DNA from: Acholeplasma sp.
Lineage (GTDB): Bacteria > Bacillota_I > Bacilli_A > Acholeplasmatales > Acholeplasmataceae
Direction of reading: 5' to 3'
Assembly: GCA_012838065.1 (NCBI GenBank)
Contig: DUPY01000004.1
Location: 1-35,459 of the forward strand
Length of the DNA: 35,459 nt
The notes beneath the pieces were generated by a model. It was not told the DNA's origin. It saw nothing but the letters and a program-made list of their open reading frames with translations, and searched no databases. Both the position numbers and the translations under genes were made by a program. Position 1 is the stretch's first letter. The number at the start of each line of letters is the position of its first letter. Positions 19,201 through 26,486 of the stretch are shown here, piece after piece.

Positions 19201-22200
19201 GGCATAAAGACACCTTAGAATATACAATAACAGTTCCATCAAGTGTTGGTACACTTACACTAGCCGTTGTACCTTCAAGTCCAAAAGCAAACGTTTATGG
19301 GAATGGTACATACGAAATTAAACTTGATGATGTCACATCATTTTCATTCTACGTTGAAGCTGAAGATGGCTTAAAAACAGCGACTTACCAAATATCTGTA
19401 TTACGTCAAAGCTTATCAAAAGATGTTTATTTAAAAGAAATTGCATTTAGATATAATGCAAACTACTTATTCGGTTTATCAACTAGAAATCCACAAAGTG
19501 GTGTGGAATACATCTATGATCAACATGAACAAGTTATTAACTTAGGGTATGAATACGTTGGTAGAACAATTATTGTTGAAGACCAAAAAAATCATAACAA
19601 TCAAGAAGTAACTTATATTGGTTTAACAGGAAAAACATTAACACTTCAATATGGAAGAAACGAATTTTCAATTGATGTTAAAGCAGAAGATCGTAGTGTC
19701 GATCCATTTACATATACGATTGTTATACATGTTAAACATAAAACAAACGATTTAGAATCTCTAAAAGTTAATAATGAAGTTGTCGCGTTTGATACAACGA
19801 CATCTGAAATTTATTACGAGACAGAATCAACAACAATTTCACTAGATTACAAAGCATTAAATAACGGAAATATTGTTGTAAAAAACATAAACAATGATAT
19901 CGTGAAATCAAATATCGCGTTAGAATATGGCGATAATATTTTCACTATGCTAGTTTATAACGAATTTGAAGATTTATACAAAGAATATCTATTAACAATT
20001 AAGCGTTTGGAATCAAGTGATAACTCTATTGAAGAGGTTACACTTTTTGGTAGTGATCATATCAACTACCTAAGTTTTAATGAAACAACCTATACGTATA
20101 TAATTGAAGTTCCATATTTTGTTGAAGAAGTTACACTAAGTGTTATGAAGCGTCATGCTTTAGCACAAACATACATTGGATCAGAGTTAACAAGTAACAA
20201 AGTATTCCAATTAACATCAGGCACGGTACAAGATATTGAATTTCGTGTTGTTGCTGAAAATGGTGATACCGTTACGTATAACGTTGAAGTCGTACGTTTG
20301 CTAAACACGGAAAACAAACTTAAAGATTTAACTGTAGAAACAAATATAGATACTTTAATCGATAGCACAATATTTGATGCCGATACTTTATATTACTATT
20401 TTGAAGTTACAGAAGAACATCAAACGTTACGTATGCAATTTGAGGCAAACTTTGGCCAAACAGTAAAAGGTTTAGGCTTTGAAATCAATGAAGTCCTGTC
20501 AATTCAACATGGATTAAACACATTCATCATTGAAGTTTATCCTGAAGATGATTCTATTGATACAATACAATACGTTATTGATATTGAAATGATCAATCAA
20601 AACGCAGATATTGATGAAATTATTGTCAACGGTGAAAACATTTATGTAAATGGAATAAACCAATACACACTAAATCCAGTATCAAGTGAAGTGCAATCAA
20701 TCACACTAGAAGTTTTAGCAAAAGATAATTATGCGCATGTTGAAGTTTTAGTTAACGGTGTGAAGATACAAGATAACAATGTTGTGCTTCAAACTGGAAA
20801 CAATACAATTTCAGTTCAAATAACAAGTGAAAATGGACAAAATATAAGTGAAGTAACAATCAACATTGAACAACTGTTAAATACGTATGACTTATTTGAT
20901 GAACTTAGCGTTATAACCAATAAATCAACTTATTTACTTGGTAGCCCAGATAAAGCCGCAGTGATTACATTTGATCCAGAAGTATTTACATATACATTAG
21001 AAGTTAATGAAGATGTTATCTGGATTAAATTAGACTATGTACTTGGAAATGCTAAACAATCATTTGTTGGTGATTTTAATAAACAATTAACGATTAATCA
21101 TGGTATGAATAGTTTTGAAGTTTGGGTGTATCCAGAAGATACAAGCTTACCGGGACAAAAATATGCAATACAGGTAAATCAAACATATAAAGATATTGAT
21201 TTAAGCGAGTTGAAAGTTAACGGAAAATCAATTTATGATGAATATACACAAGACTATATGCTTGATGCTGTTACGACAGATGTATCAAAAATAACACTAT
21301 TACCAGAGTTAACTAATATTTATGGTCAATATGAAATAATTGATGCTAAAGGCAATGTCATTACAAACAACGAAGTTCCACTATATTTCGGTGAAAACAT
21401 TATTTCTATTAACTTAGTTAGCGAATCAGGCGAAACAACAAGAACATACACAGTTAAAATTCATCAAACGTTAAGTAGTGCAAACGAAATAACAAAAGTT
21501 GAAGTCGTAGACTTAATGACAAACTTAAATAAAATTATTTTTGATAAAAACACGCACACTTACAACGTTACGTTAAACCATACTTCTGACAAAGCAAGAC
21601 TCATTGTTGAAGCAAGTCCAAAAGCGAAAATTTTCATCGATGGTCATGAAGTTGCATTAGGTAAAAAAGACTATTCATTAGCTCAAGGTGAAAATAAAGT
21701 CATCTCATTTTATATCGAAGCAGAAGACGGTAGTCTAACGGATACGTATGAAATTCATGTATATCGTAGAACGGAAGATGAAGGCGCTTTATCAGATAAC
21801 AATATACTAAGTGATTTAAAAGTTGAGCTTCCGATAAACAGCAATACAATTAACTTTGATCCAAGTATTTATACATATTATGTGACGGTACCATATAGCG
21901 CATCTGAAGTGTATTTAAAAGGTTATCCAGAGCATCCAGGCGCAACCGTTTATAATGAAGGCGCATATGCCTTAGAAGTTGGGCAAAACGATCCGATATA
22001 TATTCGTGTACAAGCTGAAGATGGTACACCATCTAGATACCAGTACACCGTAATCTTTACAAGGGAATTACCAAATAGTGATACAACACTAAGCGATTTA
22101 AAACTTTATGATTTGCAAGGTAACTTACTAAACTTTGATCAAAAAGTATTCAATCCAGATAACTATGTGTATAGTATTTCTTTAGGAAAAGATGCGGCAA

Positions 22201-23669
22201 TTAATCAAGTGCGTGTTGTTGCTGAAAAGAATAATGAAACACAAACAATCTTTGGTACAGGTGTTGTAAGTCTACATGGTGAAGTAGAAGGACAGTATAA
22301 TACGATTTTACCTGTAACAGTTGTTGCAGAAGATGGTACAAGCAAAGACTACTTGATTTATGTATTACATGAATTAGACTTCTCTAACTTAATCGAAATT
22401 AAAGATATTTCAATTATTGGGGATGATAACATATCATACTTTGGTCGAGAATTTGCAAGTGATATTTATGAATATGAAGTTTATGTACCATTTAATGTTA
22501 GTGATTTAAGATTAATTGTTCAAACATTTGGTAATGTTATTTATCTTGATGAATTTGGTAGTGAAATTGATGAAAATCGTTTACAATCATTTGATGATAA
22601 CGATTTAATTATTTATCGCTTCAAGATTCAATCGATTAACGAACAAAATTATTCATTGCCATACGAAATCAAAGTCATTCGTGAAAAGGCCGATGATAAT
22701 GTTTTCCTAGAAGATCTAATGATTGACGGTAAAACAATTCCAAACTTTGATAAACATATAAATAATTATGTCTATGTACAATATATTTTAGATCCGAATT
22801 TTGTTAACGTATTTGCCAAAGCAGAAAGCGATTCAAGTGTTGTAAACGGAAATAACACATATGCGCTCATCGAGGGCGATTCCATTTATATTAGCATTAT
22901 TGTTACAGCACAAAACAAATCAACAAATACATACACGGTTGAAGTTAAATATGTTGACTCAAACGCATTATTAAAGGAACTCGCTGTTTATGAAATCGAT
23001 GAATTTGGTAATGAGTTTGTCCGTCAAGTTGCGCTTATTGAAGGTGAATTTAACTATACAGTTCAAATTGATAAGGATATTAAAGTTATTAATATTTTAG
23101 GTTCTGCAATGGATCAAAAAAGCGCACGACTTAGAGGATTTGGTCAATACAATGTTAATGAAGCTGATCTAACTGTTCCTATTACAGTAACAAGCGGAGA
23201 CGGCTCAGAAGAACGTGTGTACTTTGTTACAGTAACGAAAAATCTAAGAGGAAACGCAAAACTTAGAAGTATTGAGATTAACGGACATACCATCGAAAAC
23301 TTTGATTCAGATACATTAATTTATGACGCTGAAATTTCAAGTGATACAGGCATCGTTACAATCTCAGCTGAAGCACGTGATAACAACGCAACCATCTTTT
23401 TTAATGGTAAAACATATGATAACAACCAATTTACACAAAACGACTTACAACCTGGTCAAACATCAATCATAATTAAAGTTGTAAGTGAAAGTGGTGAAGT
23501 TATTGAAACATATGTTGTTAACCTTGCGAAAGCTTATCAACCAGACTTATTATTAACGATTCTTTTAATCGTAAGCTTACTCTTATGGATATTTGCAATT
23601 TTAGTAACAATTATAAAGAAGACACGTAAAGGCAAATCACATGATCACCAAGATCAATTGATTTTCTAA
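13275..23669 (+). CDS. Giant membrane-anchored protein with about 32 cadherin-like beta-sandwich repeats
   Basis: 3,464 residues. The start gives a good signal peptide: basic KKN, hydrophobic core at about residues 12-27, likely cleavage after A32 (PTIA/AD). Residues 33-233 are a unique N-terminal domain that I do not recognise. From residue about 234 to 3422 there are about 32 repeats of roughly 100 residues with the PF12733-like pattern: LxxLxv at the start, F-x-YxVxVPYSV, a GxNxixIxVxAEDG strand and a closing xYTixixR. Residues about 3425-3446 are a single hydrophobic helix followed by KKTRKGKSHDHQDQLIF, a basic cytoplasmic tail, giving a type I topology with the bulk outside. The start lies 7 nt after the previous stop, with AGAAGG about 14 nt upstream, so translational coupling is likely. 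No enzyme motif is seen. A long stalk or adhesin is inferred. Confidence 0.88.
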   Translation: MKKNITVFITKTLIILLAVVSVISLTFTPTIAADENAKIEFGLLDYESKSSQVSIDDFIENADKYGDTYYYFLILSAKSLGSENIKLDGVDLNIQLSEPDVPFEIYDIYVDEYMAKVIDDRGREKEVKYWSRDIGVSTEEAYFTLTFDGEGVIDYQEIEQEPTYLVKIEIGIDASIFDKALDGFYIDLGFDIANSDHNDITYNKNGEAATQFLQDEVKLARFQVGNPSAGPSADLASIEIKTTGTSTVHEHVTKTEDIELDKEITNITYQDSLKGLTINAVPVKQSATVVTTIKSGGNTTTFSGDTGPIADGDEVSITITDEELVKTYTRTFRVVDADDDSSVVFTTNFDQYANHLGFEENPNDYYIEVPYSINSLTVTMTPNSIFTTVEMPTGGKKTQTLSVGENDFGAFTVKTEAGTNQVYHVYVKRLEGSDEKGFSVKIPLISENSIEKEGNTFNAILPELLNTFNIEFTKLHEKTTLYYYEGSTTSQDTSLYELLPSNNELSTQTLENKGDERIYTILAISETGQKEISYIYVKREESSVAKISSIEFIETGEGLPIYTTKITSVSNEIIYNIERGNSSTLVVHPTTLEGGTSTFTDNDGNSVSSSISISDLQFGENIFKITVLPANGDEASVVTYTLKIYKRSSEKELESILLQRSGSSNPEVYRNENETKSYTIILDYETHMDYKVVLTSSPNSYIEINNDQGGAIKQRQREVYFNFTGTNESSYRFVYRIYAEDKSHTEEFFVEVIRRSADDNADLESISIDGTSISGFSKDKFIYDYTVDRFASGSGFIQIQAEASSDVATVRYYVQTTEQLNGIVGLTNGTPITIRVVVTAQNGTTKTYEVRVVAGNTENDITSITLTNPSTPFAFDKSKEDFYVTLPYSVSGITINATASPYATIVGAEFKGVPVNQTVVAEVYAISESGIKGKVYRIHITREEAKIINDLDSLQVSPNDQGTTGLPKEIVTHNLTYTREVTSIRVVATIKSEDRSRFENTQGTTYNVVHTLNPGDNKIMINVISESGDIKTYTINIKIADSNNNLVEFKVGSDVYLPESFDSSKTLVLPDILFSQNVLNLVITKQNPHSVVSFEGLTSKNITTTYNWINLQVGDNVFTFTITSENGDNSTTYTVKVKKLSPNKENSLAGLEILLNGTDLIQTLDDFVLNETTNISLRVDRGVEKVTIKAYILASDRSKVLRLGGGVTDGDYIIYTYDLVLTGRQGDLSTVDFTVQAEDVNFERNFTVRILSKNANNDVDELIIKHGEDIVYQGDFDDVELSSEFSYNVQSLTFYVYKNDGYARLFVENVLTGTVGEQLVTFNSTLKTGLNTIKLRIDSEVTSNESAKDYQTKSITITYTKKAASTVAELDTLTVTYGGGIELFKYESGSTIPFIIRNSENKNYNIIREYETINIIATAKDGGTVTGAGNNKILVDANGTSFKLIVKAENGNEQEYHFTITNKNIDNEIEDITIDGVSIGFDKEVYAYDLTENVYPYTKKTIEIEAIADTYATLTGVGTITLDYNLVDGINVFTVYATSELGVKGKAYVITIKIEKPYKIIDLNDLVVVDDNDQVLSFTNNYQAGTYEYTIDLEPTAQLSNVKVFAELLNDEKQQIDITYGQEFTITLESNGTINKVITFTVTAEDNASKTYTITIKKGIVLSDENDIFDISFAEYAFEFNQSEKTYEFTVPYAVSKLTATVLASDKATISGNKVWNLEVGKETLITIFAVSEKGTKGDDYILRVTRELPSSMSKLDEIYITLSDDINHFIFGNESRDLQSLNEVHFDANTGNYTINLGIEYARKVIYVTAVKGHSGQVLQYFSLNEISNLQTLSLKQGANEFQIFVMAEDGTSSFAYSITINVKNTENDLSELKLNNELIDLESELNYETEQEFVDITYKMVHDSGSVKLFNGLTQVTNKMNLEFGDNLLFIEVYNDYNELVNEYTITITRNKSSNKDITSVTLKDVSGTNYIAWHKDTLEYTITVPSSVGTLTLAVVPSSPKANVYGNGTYEIKLDDVTSFSFYVEAEDGLKTATYQISVLRQSLSKDVYLKEIAFRYNANYLFGLSTRNPQSGVEYIYDQHEQVINLGYEYVGRTIIVEDQKNHNNQEVTYIGLTGKTLTLQYGRNEFSIDVKAEDRSVDPFTYTIVIHVKHKTNDLESLKVNNEVVAFDTTTSEIYYETESTTISLDYKALNNGNIVVKNINNDIVKSNIALEYGDNIFTMLVYNEFEDLYKEYLLTIKRLESSDNSIEEVTLFGSDHINYLSFNETTYTYIIEVPYFVEEVTLSVMKRHALAQTYIGSELTSNKVFQLTSGTVQDIEFRVVAENGDTVTYNVEVVRLLNTENKLKDLTVETNIDTLIDSTIFDADTLYYYFEVTEEHQTLRMQFEANFGQTVKGLGFEINEVLSIQHGLNTFIIEVYPEDDSIDTIQYVIDIEMINQNADIDEIIVNGENIYVNGINQYTLNPVSSEVQSITLEVLAKDNYAHVEVLVNGVKIQDNNVVLQTGNNTISVQITSENGQNISEVTINIEQLLNTYDLFDELSVITNKSTYLLGSPDKAAVITFDPEVFTYTLEVNEDVIWIKLDYVLGNAKQSFVGDFNKQLTINHGMNSFEVWVYPEDTSLPGQKYAIQVNQTYKDIDLSELKVNGKSIYDEYTQDYMLDAVTTDVSKITLLPELTNIYGQYEIIDAKGNVITNNEVPLYFGENIISINLVSESGETTRTYTVKIHQTLSSANEITKVEVVDLMTNLNKIIFDKNTHTYNVTLNHTSDKARLIVEASPKAKIFIDGHEVALGKKDYSLAQGENKVISFYIEAEDGSLTDTYEIHVYRRTEDEGALSDNNILSDLKVELPINSNTINFDPSIYTYYVTVPYSASEVYLKGYPEHPGATVYNEGAYALEVGQNDPIYIRVQAEDGTPSRYQYTVIFTRELPNSDTTLSDLKLYDLQGNLLNFDQKVFNPDNYVYSISLGKDAAINQVRVVAEKNNETQTIFGTGVVSLHGEVEGQYNTILPVTVVAEDGTSKDYLIYVLHELDFSNLIEIKDISIIGDDNISYFGREFASDIYEYEVYVPFNVSDLRLIVQTFGNVIYLDEFGSEIDENRLQSFDDNDLIIYRFKIQSINEQNYSLPYEIKVIREKADDNVFLEDLMIDGKTIPNFDKHINNYVYVQYILDPNFVNVFAKAESDSSVVNGNNTYALIEGDSIYISIIVTAQNKSTNTYTVEVKYVDSNALLKELAVYEIDEFGNEFVRQVALIEGEFNYTVQIDKDIKVINILGSAMDQKSARLRGFGQYNVNEADLTVPITVTSGDGSEERVYFVTVTKNLRGNAKLRSIEINGHTIENFDSDTLIYDAEISSDTGIVTISAEARDNNATIFFNGKTYDNNQFTQNDLQPGQTSIIIKVVSESGEVIETYVVNLAKAYQPDLLLTILLIVSLLLWIFAILVTIIKKTRKGKSHDHQDQLIF
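14154..14187 (+). other. Intragenic inverted repeat with two mutually exclusive hairpins
   Basis: AAAAGTGGTGG (14154-14164) and CCACCACTTTT (14170-14180) form a perfect 11-bp stem with a 5-nt AAATA loop. The right arm can instead pair CACCACT (14171-14177) with AGTGGTG (14181-14187) around a TTT loop. It lies about 880 nt into the second giant gene and encodes a Gly/Ser/Thr-rich turn. Function, if any, is unknown. Chance arising from ggt/acc codons is possible. Confidence 0.4.
18273..21485 (+). repeat. Higher-order three-domain (A-B-C) super-repeat inside the cadherin-like array
   Basis: Domains 15-25 repeat as triads. A types carry the VPYSV-like strand, B types a long insert with INLGxEYxxR and a GxNEFxIxVxAED strand, C types a short entry such as DLSELKLNNE or DLESLKVNNE. 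Triad 1 is 18273-19148 (876 bp), triad 2 is 19149-20024 (876 bp), triad 3 is 20025-20888 (864 bp). A B-C pair without A follows at 20889-21485. Equal length and matching order indicate duplication of a three-domain block. Confidence 0.7.
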
Positions 23670-23682
23670 AAGGAGAACAACA

Positions 23683-24981
23683 ATGAATCTACAAATAAAC
23701 ACACTCATGAATATGAGTCCAGTTCAACGAACATTACTCGTTGTTGCGTCATTAATATTTATCGGTGTTGCCATTTATTTTCTAATCAATTGGTATAAAA
23801 AAACTAGAACAATCGATAAAAAAAATAAAATGATGACAATGAACTTAGTGGTTAAGAAAAAACCATTTATGGAATATCTAGAATATAAGAAAGAGCAACA
23901 AGAACCATTCAACATATTCATGGTAAAAATTAACAGTTTATACCAACTTGAAAAAATATATCCAGATCACATTGTTCGAATGTATTTATCGCGTATTGCA
24001 AAAGAACTTAGTGTTTACTTACCGTTTGGTGGAAAAGTAGCACAAACAGAAAAACGTGATACATTCATCCTTTATTACCCAAAAACAAACGAGGATATGT
24101 ACGAGGTTGGCGAGCGCTTTAAAGCGCTTGCCTCCAAAACCTATCAAAAACCAGATATGAAGGTTACGAAAGGTGCGAGCGTTGCATTTATTGAAGATAC
24201 AGATTTCTCATTAGATCGCGTATCAAGCACACTTGCATCATCACGTAGAAATCTAGGGCTTACAACAAAATATGATGAAAGTATTACTCATGATTCAAGT
24301 GATTTTGAGTTACTAGAAGATAAAATTAAGCAAAGCAATATGTTAGTTAAATCGTGGCATGTTAATAAAAATCTCGATGGTAACTACCGTGAAATTTATA
24401 ATGATGTTGTTATTAACCAAACAACATTTAAACAATTTTTTGATAAAGTTCCAGTTGTGGATCATTCATGGATTAACATGGATGCTATTGAGTGGTTATT
24501 GAAGCATCATTATGACCATCATGTATATTCAGCAATTGACATACCCGTCTTATTAAGCACATTAGAAAAAATAAATTTTACAGAAGTATTTGAACATTTA
24601 GTTTTAGCAAATAGCTTTTTGATGCAGCAAATGATCTTATCGATTAAAATTACAAATGTTACACATGAGGAAAGAATTATTAAAAACATTTTAATGCTGA
24701 ATGAACTTGGCGTAAAAATATCGCTTGAAATTAACAGTTTAAATCAAGAAGTGTACGCATTTATTCAAAAATATCACATTGAAAGACTTGAGATAGATGA
24801 TGCATTAATGAATGATGAAAGTATTTCAGAATTGTTATACTTTGCTAAAGTTAATCATCTAGAAGTTTTATTAAAAACGAACAATAAGAATCGAAATATG
24901 ACGGAATTAAATATTACACATATGACAGGTTCTAATATTGTCTTTAATGCAGAAAATGGAAAGAAAAGAGGTCGTAAATAA
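23683..24981 (+). CDS. Membrane-anchored degenerate GGDEF-EAL protein
   Basis: 432 residues, with a strong AGGAG (23671-23675) upstream of the ATG and 13 nt after the preceding stop. One membrane helix at about residues 17-36 is followed by a basic stretch, so the bulk is cytoplasmic. Residues about 56-190 follow the GGDEF fold pattern (FNIFMVKINSLYQLEK, then VAQTEKRDTFILYYP), but the catalytic GGDEF signature is replaced by TEKRDTF (122-128). Residues about 205-425 follow an EAL domain in outline, including a MLNELGVKISLEI strand and an IERLEIDD strand, but the EAL motif and metal-binding residues are not apparent. It is probably catalytically dead for cyclic-di-GMP, and could bind a nucleotide or act as a scaffold. 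The family call is by eye from weak similarity. The gene overlaps the next by 1 nt (TAATG), which argues for coupled synthesis with the ATPase. Confidence 0.6.
   Translation: MNLQINTLMNMSPVQRTLLVVASLIFIGVAIYFLINWYKKTRTIDKKNKMMTMNLVVKKKPFMEYLEYKKEQQEPFNIFMVKINSLYQLEKIYPDHIVRMYLSRIAKELSVYLPFGGKVAQTEKRDTFILYYPKTNEDMYEVGERFKALASKTYQKPDMKVTKGASVAFIEDTDFSLDRVSSTLASSRRNLGLTTKYDESITHDSSDFELLEDKIKQSNMLVKSWHVNKNLDGNYREIYNDVVINQTTFKQFFDKVPVVDHSWINMDAIEWLLKHHYDHHVYSAIDIPVLLSTLEKINFTEVFEHLVLANSFLMQQMILSIKITNVTHEERIIKNILMLNELGVKISLEINSLNQEVYAFIQKYHIERLEIDDALMNDESISELLYFAKVNHLEVLLKTNNKNRNMTELNITHMTGSNIVFNAENGKKRGRK
24109..24132 (+). other. 24-nt near-perfect GC-rich palindrome inside the GGDEF-EAL-like gene
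   Basis: GGCGAGCGCTTT followed directly by AAAGCGCTTGCC. All positions pair except one G-T. As RNA the G-U still pairs and the TTTAAA centre would open as a loop. It stands out by GC content from the surrounding coding DNA. No T-run follows, so it is not a typical terminator. Role unknown. Confidence 0.35.
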
Positions 24982-26477
24982 TGTCTAAATTTTCAGCTTG
25001 GTTTGTCGCGTTCTTTACGGAGTTTTTTACAGACCTATGGCATATTATCAAAGGGTTTTTTGCTGGTATTTATCGCTTAATTATTGGAAACCCCATGAAA
25101 TATATCAATAATTTAATGGTTTACTCGAAAGAGTATACAGCTGTTGATTGGCTATTAAGTTTAATCTTTCTAGTTATTTTCGCATTATTAATTGTTCTTG
25201 TATGTTTAGTTATTTATCAACAGTTAAAACGATACATTCGTTTTACAAAAATTGAACAAGATAAAATGGTTTTATTAAACCAAATGAATTTGCTTGAGCG
25301 AAGAATAAGAGAAGGTAATGTACCAAGTGTACAAACACCTAAAGTTGGCAGTACACCCATTGTGAAAAAAGATACACAGCGTGTAAAAGGCAACCGCTTT
25401 ACAAAACTAAACTTAATTGACGAAAAATATAAATATACGGTATTACCAACATTAATGACAGAAAAAGATCGCTTATCTTTAAGTGAAATCGTGAGTCACT
25501 TTAGAAATTATGCAGCATTCCACCATAAACTTTACTATAGCGAAAAAGTTGCTGCAATATTTATCGCAGGTCTTGCAACATCGAAAATCTTAATTTTAGA
25601 AGGTATTAGTGGTACAGGTAAAACAAGTTTACCGTATGTCTTTGGTAAATTTATTAACAACGATGCTAACATCATTTCAGTTCAACCATCATGGCGAGAC
25701 CGTTATGAAATGATGGGATATTTCAATGAATTTACAAAAAAATTTAACGAAACGGAGTTTTTAAGTAGTGTGTATGAGGCGACTTATCGAACAGATGTTA
25801 ACCTTGTCGTACTTGATGAAATGAACTTGGCACGTGTCGAATACTACTTTGCAGACTTTTTATCACTTCTTGAATTACCAAATAGTGATGAATGGCAATT
25901 AGAAATTGTTGCTGAACAACAAATTGGCGATCCTGTACATTTAAAAGAAGGCAAAATACGAATTCCAGAAAATATGTGGTTTATTGGTACAGCAAATAAC
26001 GATGATTCGACATTTGCTATTACGGATAAAGTCTATGACCGTGCCTCATCAATTTCAATGAATGAAAAAGCAGTACCATTTTCTGGTATTGATTTACCAA
26101 AAATAACGATAAGTTATCAATACTTAAAAGACTTGTTTGATCAAGCATTATCAACATATCAAATTTCAAAAGTGCATATGGATGCGATCTATAAGCTTGA
26201 TAATCATATTTCAAAAGTTTTCCAAATTACATTTGGTAACCGTATTATGAAACAACTTGAAACATTCGTTCCTGTTTATGTAGCGTGTGGACGTGAGGAA
26301 ATTGAGGCGATTGATTATATTATTGCGCGTAAAATTATTCGTAAATTTGAAACACTAAACTTACCATTTATGAAAAGAGAACTTGAAGAATTGGTTTCTT
26401 TATTTGATAGTTTATTTGGTAAGAATAAACTTATTGAATCAAAAACAATGATTCTTAAGTTTATTACGCAAGTATAG
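24981..26477 (+). CDS. Membrane-tethered McrB-like AAA+ ATPase
   Basis: 498 residues. N-terminus: an amphipathic or hydrophobic segment (about 8-35) and a clear membrane helix (about 57-80), then a linker. The AAA+ domain has Walker A GISGTGKT (208-215), a Walker B of the McrB type in NLVVLDEMNLARVEYYF with D279-E280, sensor 1 in WFIGTANND (N339/N340), and an arginine-finger candidate at R354 in YDRAS. The LDEMNLARVEYYFADFLSLLE-like run (276 onward) is typical of the McrB/AAA_5 branch that pairs with McrC/DUF2357-type partners. McrB proteins of restriction systems are soluble with an N-terminal DNA-binding domain; here a membrane anchor takes that place. It overlaps the upstream gene by 1 nt and the partner gene starts 9 nt downstream. 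ATP-driven work at the membrane is inferred and the substrate is unknown. Confidence 0.82.
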   Translation: MSKFSAWFVAFFTEFFTDLWHIIKGFFAGIYRLIIGNPMKYINNLMVYSKEYTAVDWLLSLIFLVIFALLIVLVCLVIYQQLKRYIRFTKIEQDKMVLLNQMNLLERRIREGNVPSVQTPKVGSTPIVKKDTQRVKGNRFTKLNLIDEKYKYTVLPTLMTEKDRLSLSEIVSHFRNYAAFHHKLYYSEKVAAIFIAGLATSKILILEGISGTGKTSLPYVFGKFINNDANIISVQPSWRDRYEMMGYFNEFTKKFNETEFLSSVYEATYRTDVNLVVLDEMNLARVEYYFADFLSLLELPNSDEWQLEIVAEQQIGDPVHLKEGKIRIPENMWFIGTANNDDSTFAITDKVYDRASSISMNEKAVPFSGIDLPKITISYQYLKDLFDQALSTYQISKVHMDAIYKLDNHISKVFQITFGNRIMKQLETFVPVYVACGREEIEAIDYIIARKIIRKFETLNLPFMKRELEELVSLFDSLFGKNKLIESKTMILKFITQV

Positions 26478-26486
26478 GTCTTATAT

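Larger units (their letters stand above)
13974..23540 (+). repeat. Array of about 32 cadherin-like (PF12733-type) domains
   Basis: Repeats are recognised by an entry such as DLSELKVN or DITSVTLKD, a Y-x-V-x-VPYSV strand near residue 30 of each, and an exit such as TYTITIKR. Average unit length is about 100 residues (9,567 bp over about 32 units). Units 1-5 are the most divergent and their borders are approximate. From unit 15 on, domains of different length alternate in fixed order (separate entry). Confidence 0.75.

Noticed and set aside
23541-23669. Sortase-type LPxTG anchor on the second giant protein
   Set aside because: No LPxTG-like motif precedes the hydrophobic segment; a plain membrane helix with a basic tail explains the C-terminus.
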